The position numbers and the translations under genes were made by a program. Shown in pieces: positions 32,932-37,407 of a stretch of 37,407 nt of DNA. The number at the start of each line of letters is the position of its first letter. Positions within the stretch are counted from its first letter, which is position 1. Origin of the DNA: Nitrospirota bacterium (GTDB lineage Bacteria > Nitrospirota > Nitrospiria > SBBL01 > JAADHI01); assembly GCA_029261215.1 (NCBI GenBank), contig JAJDBT010000071.1:1-37407 (forward strand), in the 5' to 3' direction. Under the pieces are notes generated by a model. That model had not been told where the DNA came from. It searched no databases and saw only the letters and a program-made list of their open reading frames with translations.

Positions 32932-33715
32932 GACTGCCCACCACTTGTTCTTCATAAAGCCTGTTTAAAACATCCAGAGGAATCTCCTGAACACCCGCGT
33001 CATTAATGGTCTTAATAATGGGGAAAACGTTCGCACTCTTTTTAACGCCCCCAGTCGCTGCGTCAAACTCCGCCGCAGTCTCCAACAATCTCAAGGCCAA
33101 AATAACGGCCTCTTTTTGGGGAAGCGCGGATACTGGCCGTTCCTCCCACTTATTTTGGTAATGCAACACCCCGCGAATGCCGGGAGAGCCCGAACCGGAG
33201 GTCGCAAATTCGACCCCTTCAAATTCCGCCCCGAGGATGTCGTAAAAATAAATCCGGCCTTCCTTGATTTTTGGATCATAGGCCGCAAAAATGGGCGCGA
33301 CCGCCCCGATGCCCTGAATGGCCATGGGGATGTTGTCTTTCAATAGCCGGGAAAGCGCCCGCACCTTGCCTTCGAGGGACAATTCCTGAAGCTGACTTCT
33401 GCGGTAGTACTTGAAACTATGTTCCAGAACCCGCGCCATTTCAAAGGCCGTAGCCGGAACACCCGCAATCGCCATCACCGCGTGGCTGTCGATATCAATC
33501 ACTTTGTCCGCGCGGTCATACATCACTGTCGTACCCGCAGTTGCCCGACGGTCTCCGGCCACCAATACGCCCCCTTTATATTTAAAGGCCAAAATGGTTG
33601 TTGCCGAAGTGACAAGGGTTCCGTGTGAAAGCGTATTGTTCTGGTTCGAAAGCCCGACAGGCCCCAAAGTATAACCCGTGGTTTTTAATAAATTAAGGAA
33701 ATTTCCTTCGCCCAT
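32924..33715 (-). CDS. prcB: Proteasome subunit beta (catalytic)
   Basis: PrcB forms the inner rings and carries the peptidase sites. The 263-residue precursor has a propeptide of 38 residues. The likely N-terminal nucleophile is Thr39, first of the pair in SATTILAFKY. Counting from this Thr, Asp17 (GDRRAT) and Lys33 (RADKVID) fall exactly where the catalytic Asp and Lys of 20S beta subunits belong, and SGSGSPGIRGVL holds the conserved later motif. The residue before the nucleophile is Ala instead of the usual Gly. GGGGG inside the last codons of ubact lies five bases before the ATG, which overlaps the ubact stop as TAATG. Confidence 0.94.
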   Translation of the reverse strand: MGEGNFLNLLKTTGYTLGPVGLSNQNNTLSHGTLVTSATTILAFKYKGGVLVAGDRRATAGTTVMYDRADKVIDIDSHAVMAIAGVPATAFEMARVLEHSFKYYRRSQLQELSLEGKVRALSRLLKDNIPMAIQGIGAVAPIFAAYDPKIKEGRIYFYDILGAEFEGVEFATSGSGSPGIRGVLHYQNKWEERPVSALPQKEAVILALRLLETAAEFDAATGGVKKSANVFPIIKTINDAGVQEIPLDVLNRLYEEQVVGSHV

Positions 33716-33888
33716 TATTCCCCCGTTCTCTGCCGGTAACGTTCCGATTGTTTGGGGTCTACCTTGCGCATTCTTTTTAAAAGCTTGTCCCGCGAAGTGT
33801 CGGTATCCGGTTTTTCCGGACCGCCCGTATCTCGTGGTTTTTCCACAGGGTCGATCGGTTTTTCTCGTCGTTCAAATTGTCCTATCAT
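33715..33888 (-). CDS. ubact: UBact, Pup-like ubiquitin-like protein modifier
   Basis: This 57-residue protein is the tag of the bacterial proteasome pathway. It is hydrophilic and very rich in charged residues and Pro (MIGQFERREKPIDPVE...), with no hydrophobic core, so it is probably disordered. The C-terminal half (SRDKLLKRMRKVDPKQ) may form the helix that binds the ATPase coiled coil. It ends RYRQRTGE: the terminal Gly-Glu matches the ligation-competent end of Pup, but with Thr before Gly rather than the GGQ/GGE of Actinobacteria. The glutamate is already present, so deamidation by Dop should be unnecessary. GGAGG lies seven bases before the ATG. It sits between dop and prcB, as pup does in Mycobacterium. 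Confidence 0.9.
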   Translation of the reverse strand: MIGQFERREKPIDPVEKPRDTGGPEKPDTDTSRDKLLKRMRKVDPKQSERYRQRTGE

Positions 33889-33922
33889 TTTGCATCCTCC
33901 GACAGATTCATCATTAATGTTT

Positions 33923-35425
33923 TCAGACGCCGATCAGCTCATCGACACTCTGGCACTTTCGAATCCGTTCCATTTCTTTTTGTACTGCCTGAGGTTCAAA
34001 CAGCTGATCCAGTGAATAGACCGGCTTGATGATTCCCCCCTGAAACGTGATTTTTTCCCATTGAATCTTATGAATGTCTTTCAAAAATTTTGATACGATC
34101 ATCCCGCGAACTCCGGCACGGGTGTCCATTGGCGGGGTGTCCATTGCCAAAGCAATCGCCTCATCCGTCACCAATCGGTGGATGGCCCCTTCCAATTCCA
34201 AGCCCAAAAACAAACCGCGTTCGGGGTCGATGTTGTGATATTCGAGATCCAGTCCGGGTAGGCGTGAATCTTGCCAATCCGTTCCTTCAGCATCGATAAA
34301 GGTTTCCAGCAGCCACTTTTTGGCCACCCAGTCCAGTCGATCCACAAGCTGCATGGGGTCATTTCCCAAAACATCCAGGGTTGTTTCCCAATTTTCAAGA
34401 ATCCACCGGGTTTCCGTATCGCCCCCCGAAAAAGCGCTTTTGGCCGCGTCGAGATACAAACGCTGGTGATCGATAGGCGCAATACTGCGGCCATCGGACA
34501 AACGCAGCGGGTTTCTCAGGGATACATCACGTGAAAGCGCCTGCACACTTTCGACAGGTGTGGCCAGAGCAGCGGACTTGGGTGAAAGCCCGCGTTCGAT
34601 CAATTGCAGCATCAGAGCAGTCGTCCCGACTTTAAGGGCCGTCGCAAACTCCGACATATTGGCATCACCGATAATCAGATGCAGCCTGCGGTAGTGTTCG
34701 CGGTTCGCGTGCGGTTCATCTCGTGTATTGAGGATGGGCCGCTCGTGCATGGTGTCGATGCTCATTTCGACTTCCATAAAATCTGCGCGTTGCGAAAGCT
34801 GATATCCTTCCTGCCGGTAATCATTTCCCTTTTCAATCCCCACCTTGCCCGCACCTGCGAAGATTTGACGGGTCACCAGAAATGGGATGAGATGGGTTGC
34901 AAGATCGCCAAATGGCACATGACGCGGTAAAAGATAGTTGTCGTGGCAGCCGTAGCTGTGCCCGTGAAAATCGGTATTGTTTTTATAGAGCTGCACGGCA
35001 TCCGCCGCGCCCAACAATTGATTACGCTTTTTGGCGCAGTCGAGCAAAATACGCTCCCCGGCCCGGTCGTGTGCGATCAGGCTTACGAGTGTTGCGCATT
35101 CAGGCGTCGAATATTCGGGATGGGTGTGGTCGTTGTAAAAACGCGCCCCGTTCCCCAGCATCAGGTCACTTTTCATTTCATGAAAGGAGAATGGCCGGTG
35201 GCGATCCTTTTCCTCAAATTCCAGTTCTTCTTCTTCCTGTTGAAGTATTTTGGCCCGGAACCCGCGTGCATCCTGTTTGGGGTCTTCTCCGCCGTAGTCC
35301 CAGTCGGCTCGAAAGGGACGATGGTGACAACGCACAAGTTCCATCGACTCAATCACCGGATCCGATGTTTCCGTATCCTCGCGAATGATGCCGTATTCTG
35401 TTTCAAGTCCAAAAAGTCGGGCCAT
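33923..35425 (-). CDS. dop: Depupylase/deamidase Dop (removes Pup/UBact)
   Basis: Dop hydrolyses the isopeptide bond between modifier and target lysine. The 500-residue protein shares the fold of PafA: FGLETEYG (Glu8, Glu10) and NGARFYNDHTHPEYSTPE (Asp99 as likely catalytic base). Dop-specific resemblance includes DWDYGGEDPKQDARGF, LYKNNTDFHGHSYGCHDNYLL and QLSQRADFMEVEM, all close to mycobacterial Dop. A charged insertion near residues 60-80 (QQEEEELEFEEKDRH) sits in the region of the Dop loop. Since UBact ends in Glu, its main task should be removal rather than deamidation. AAGGA overlaps the arc stop codon and precedes the ATG by nine bases. Confidence 0.92.
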   Translation of the reverse strand: MARLFGLETEYGIIREDTETSDPVIESMELVRCHHRPFRADWDYGGEDPKQDARGFRAKILQQEEEELEFEEKDRHRPFSFHEMKSDLMLGNGARFYNDHTHPEYSTPECATLVSLIAHDRAGERILLDCAKKRNQLLGAADAVQLYKNNTDFHGHSYGCHDNYLLPRHVPFGDLATHLIPFLVTRQIFAGAGKVGIEKGNDYRQEGYQLSQRADFMEVEMSIDTMHERPILNTRDEPHANREHYRRLHLIIGDANMSEFATALKVGTTALMLQLIERGLSPKSAALATPVESVQALSRDVSLRNPLRLSDGRSIAPIDHQRLYLDAAKSAFSGGDTETRWILENWETTLDVLGNDPMQLVDRLDWVAKKWLLETFIDAEGTDWQDSRLPGLDLEYHNIDPERGLFLGLELEGAIHRLVTDEAIALAMDTPPMDTRAGVRGMIVSKFLKDIHKIQWEKITFQGGIIKPVYSLDQLFEPQAVQKEMERIRKCQSVDELIGV

Positions 35426-35437
35426 ATCAAAACGTCC

Positions 35438-37126
35438 TTAAATCACACTTTTTCGGGGCATCACACGATGCTTTTCTTTGCCAAAAGGAGAAATGCCGAC
35501 GACGTTTTCGGGGTCGTGGTCAATCAGCATGAGCCAGTCTTCGAGAATGTCCGTCGGGGGAAGGATCTCACCCTCTTTATACTCCTCGGTCATCGCTTCA
35601 AGCAGATCTTCCTTGCGTATGCCTTCCGCCTCTCCCGCGATGGCCCGTTTGATGGCCTTTTCCTTAGCCCGCTCAACAATGGACGATATAATCGCGCCGT
35701 TGACCAGATCTTTTCGATAAAGCGTTTCCCGACGGCTACTGCGAAGACGGACTTCGATGATCCGGTTTTTTTCACTGGTGTCAAACAGGGCATCGACCGC
35801 CAAAGCAATCAGTTTTTCTCTGGCCTGTGCGGAGTCGCCGCCCGCTTCACCCAACAAGGTTTGATCCAAAGGCAATTCCGGCTTGAGATAGATTGAAAAA
35901 ATTTCCTGCGTGGCCTCCCGATTGGGCCGACCGACTTTAATTTTTCGATCGATCCGGCCGGGCCGAAGTACCGCCGGATCGATAAGATCGGGCCGGTTTG
36001 AAGCCAGAATAATGACCATGTCTTTCAAGGAAGCCACACCATCCATTTCGGCGCAAAACATTGGCACAAGGGTACTTAAAATATTATGGGAACGTGAAGA
36101 CCGGCGGGTGCCTAAAATCGACTCTGCTTCGTCAATAAAAACAAAAGGAAGATAGCCGGATTCTCGTTTTTCCCGCGCCTGGGCAAAGATATCGCGCACC
36201 ATGCGCTCGGATTCGCCCAGCCACATATTCAGGATTTCCGGACCTTTAATATGCAGAAAGTATTCTTCAACCTTCTCTTTTTTCTCTTCCTGCAAACGTG
36301 CAACAAGACTGGCCGCCGTCGCCTTGCCAATAAGCGTTTTACCGCAGCCGGGCGGGCCGTAAAGTAAAAACCCCTTGGGCTGGGCATATTGAAAGCGTTT
36401 GTAGAGATCCGGGTGGAGCAGCGGGTGCTCCAGGGTATTGCGGATCGCGTCAATGGCCTCCTTTTGCCCGCCGATTTGGTCCCAGGTGACTTTGGGGGTC
36501 TCTTCTAAAAAATAGTTGCGTTTCTGCGAGGCCTCTACTCGTTCCACGGCCACTCGGTGGCTTGAGTCTGTCCGGATCTCGTCTCCGACTTTTAAGGGGG
36601 TGTCTTTTAATGCGGATGCACGGATCAGCAAGGTGGCGTTCAGGCCGGTCTCTTGCGCGACCCGAATGCGGCCGTCGGGCAAAAGATCGCTGATTTTCAT
36701 GACCGCACCGCCCTTATCGTATCCCAGGGTTTCGATGACGACATAGGCCTCATTGACTAAAATCTGTGATCCAATCTGTAGTTTTTCCGGCGTGAGGCGC
36801 GGATCGACGTTGGCGTAATACTCCGCACCCCCGACGACGATATACGCCGTTTCATCAGTCGGCAAACCCAGAAGGGTCCCGATACGGTTTGCCGGAGCGG
36901 TCACTTGCTTGACCACCTCATTCAGTTTCTTTAATTCGGTCTGTTGGTGCTGCAAGGTCAAATCGCTTTCCAGCACCCTTTCCCGTAAACGGATCAAAAT
37001 CCTCCGCTGATCGTCCTCAACAGCCTCTAAAAGAACCTGGTCTATGAGCTGAAGCGCGGTAACCCGTTCCGATTCCTCTTGAGGCGGTTCAAAGACCTCT
37101 TCTCGATAGTCCCGCTGATCACTCAT
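35438..37126 (-). CDS. arc: Proteasome-associated AAA+ ATPase (ARC/Mpa)
   Basis: This hexameric unfoldase recognises the modifier and feeds substrates into the 20S core. The 562-residue protein has an N-terminal coiled coil (about 38-78, RERVLESDLTLQHQQTELKK), two OB-fold-like domains (about 85-200) and one AAA module with Walker A GPPGCGKT (257-264), Walker B FVFIDEAES (328-336), a pore-loop region KGPEILNMWLGESE (295-308) and the DPAVLRPGRID region. Unlike mycobacterial Mpa, which ends in QYL with a penultimate Tyr that docks into PrcA, this protein ends in RKSVI. The coding frame is intact to the stop. It is the first gene of the proteasome operon. Confidence 0.92.
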   Translation of the reverse strand: MSDQRDYREEVFEPPQEESERVTALQLIDQVLLEAVEDDQRRILIRLRERVLESDLTLQHQQTELKKLNEVVKQVTAPANRIGTLLGLPTDETAYIVVGGAEYYANVDPRLTPEKLQIGSQILVNEAYVVIETLGYDKGGAVMKISDLLPDGRIRVAQETGLNATLLIRASALKDTPLKVGDEIRTDSSHRVAVERVEASQKRNYFLEETPKVTWDQIGGQKEAIDAIRNTLEHPLLHPDLYKRFQYAQPKGFLLYGPPGCGKTLIGKATAASLVARLQEEKKEKVEEYFLHIKGPEILNMWLGESERMVRDIFAQAREKRESGYLPFVFIDEAESILGTRRSSRSHNILSTLVPMFCAEMDGVASLKDMVIILASNRPDLIDPAVLRPGRIDRKIKVGRPNREATQEIFSIYLKPELPLDQTLLGEAGGDSAQAREKLIALAVDALFDTSEKNRIIEVRLRSSRRETLYRKDLVNGAIISSIVERAKEKAIKRAIAGEAEGIRKEDLLEAMTEEYKEGEILPPTDILEDWLMLIDHDPENVVGISPFGKEKHRVMPRKSVI

Positions 37127-37188
37127 GATGATGTGCTCCTAAAAATAATGCGTGTTTCTCACAATATCCATACTGTACACGTCGGAAA

Positions 37189-37217
37189 ATTCTATGCTCC
37201 CACCATCGCCATGTCAA
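37189..37217 (-). promoter_or_regulatory. Sigma-70 promoter of the proteasome operon
   Basis: On the minus strand TTGACA (37212-37217, perfect) is separated by 17 bp from TAGAAT (37189-37194, five of six). Initiation near 37182 gives a leader of about 55 nt with AGGAG some ten bases before the arc ATG. It is one of the best-matching promoters in the window and suggests steady expression. Confidence 0.7.
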
Positions 37218-37284
37218 CCTCAAGTCATTGTGGGATAAGTCGCGCTCAACATTTCAAAAAAGCCGGGGCTGTTAAAAGCAAATA

Positions 37285-37377
37285 GAGTTGTCCGGATTTA
37301 GAGCACATGAGTTGTCCGCTTTTTAATGGGCCTGATGTTTTAGTCTGGGCGGGTTTTTCCCGTACTAAAACATCAGG
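37285..37377. repeat. Repeat-like terminus: short direct repeats and a 14-bp inverted repeat (possible insertion-sequence end)
   Basis: GAGTTGTCCG occurs twice, at 37285-37294 and 37309-37318, offset by 24 bp. A perfect 14-bp inverted repeat (37331-37344 with 37364-37377) encloses an inner 4-bp stem (CGGG/CCCG around five T). Repeated short terminal motifs are found at ends of some insertion sequences, for example the IS21 group. No transposase is visible in the remaining 30 bases, so the element is not identified. Confidence 0.35.
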
Positions 37378-37407
37378 AGCTCAGCGCAGCGGGTTTACGC
37401 GGCAGCT

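Noticed and set aside
32931-32955. Longer prcA start at 32955
   Set aside because: The ATG at 32931 aligns better with the known PrcA N-terminus and still has a purine-rich site upstream. The longer form cannot be fully excluded.
34943-35896. 317-codon open frame on the plus strand across dop and arc
   Set aside because: It lies antisense to two well-conserved genes, has no family features, and its composition follows the opposite strand's codons.

Overview
The window reads as chromosomal DNA of a Gram-negative bacterium outside the Actinobacteria. Outer-membrane and periplasmic proteins (a FadL-type porin, lipoproteins, PilY1, a bifunctional PBP1b-type enzyme) indicate two membranes. The Pup-type modifier ends in TGE, the form called UBact that is known from Nitrospirota and several other Gram-negative phyla. 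With the ilvBNC-psd-pssA-leuA-leuB-asd gene order, my best guess is a Nitrospirota-like lineage. This is an inference: no sequence search was possible and the 16S fragment is only about 410 nt.

Layout. Positions 1-412 are the 5' end of a 16S rRNA gene on the minus strand, with its leader and a strong promoter whose -35 box overlaps the tyrS stop codon. Next come tyrS, a comEA-like gene and a lone gcvH (minus), thiD (plus), a GNAT acetyltransferase (minus) and a 60-residue histone-fold protein (plus). These are followed by a GAF-GGDEF diguanylate cyclase, a branched-chain-amino-acid-type binding protein and an mrcB-like penicillin-binding protein (all minus). From 9.65 to 18.5 kb, behind a sigma-54-like promoter, lies a plus-strand minor-pilin operon: fimT/gspH, pilV, pilW, pilX, a small exported protein, a large pilY1 and an Ig-like lipoprotein. 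From 27.4 down to 18.5 kb on the minus strand is a biosynthetic cluster for branched-chain amino acids (ilvB, ilvN, ilvC, leuA, leuB) with phosphatidylethanolamine synthesis (psd, pssA) and asd inside it. A compact uspA-rluB-fadL operon and a monohaem cytochrome c lipoprotein follow.

The last 6.4 kb is a complete bacterial proteasome locus on the minus strand, transcribed as ATPase (arc/mpa), dop, ubact, prcB, prcA, pafA. A near-consensus sigma-70 promoter precedes it, and the last four genes overlap at their stop and start codons. The modifier gene is only 57 codons long. PafA should ligate the modifier to lysines, Dop should remove it, the ATPase should unfold tagged proteins, and PrcA/PrcB should degrade them. 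The ATPase lacks the C-terminal penultimate-tyrosine docking motif of mycobacterial Mpa, so coupling to the proteasome may differ here.

The most notable content is the TGE-ending modifier system, the histone-fold protein, and the pilus operon with two poorly characterised exported proteins. The window begins inside an rRNA gene and ends in repeat-like sequence with a 14-bp inverted repeat, as expected if it is a contig broken at repeats. No stretch longer than 300 bases lacks a gene.
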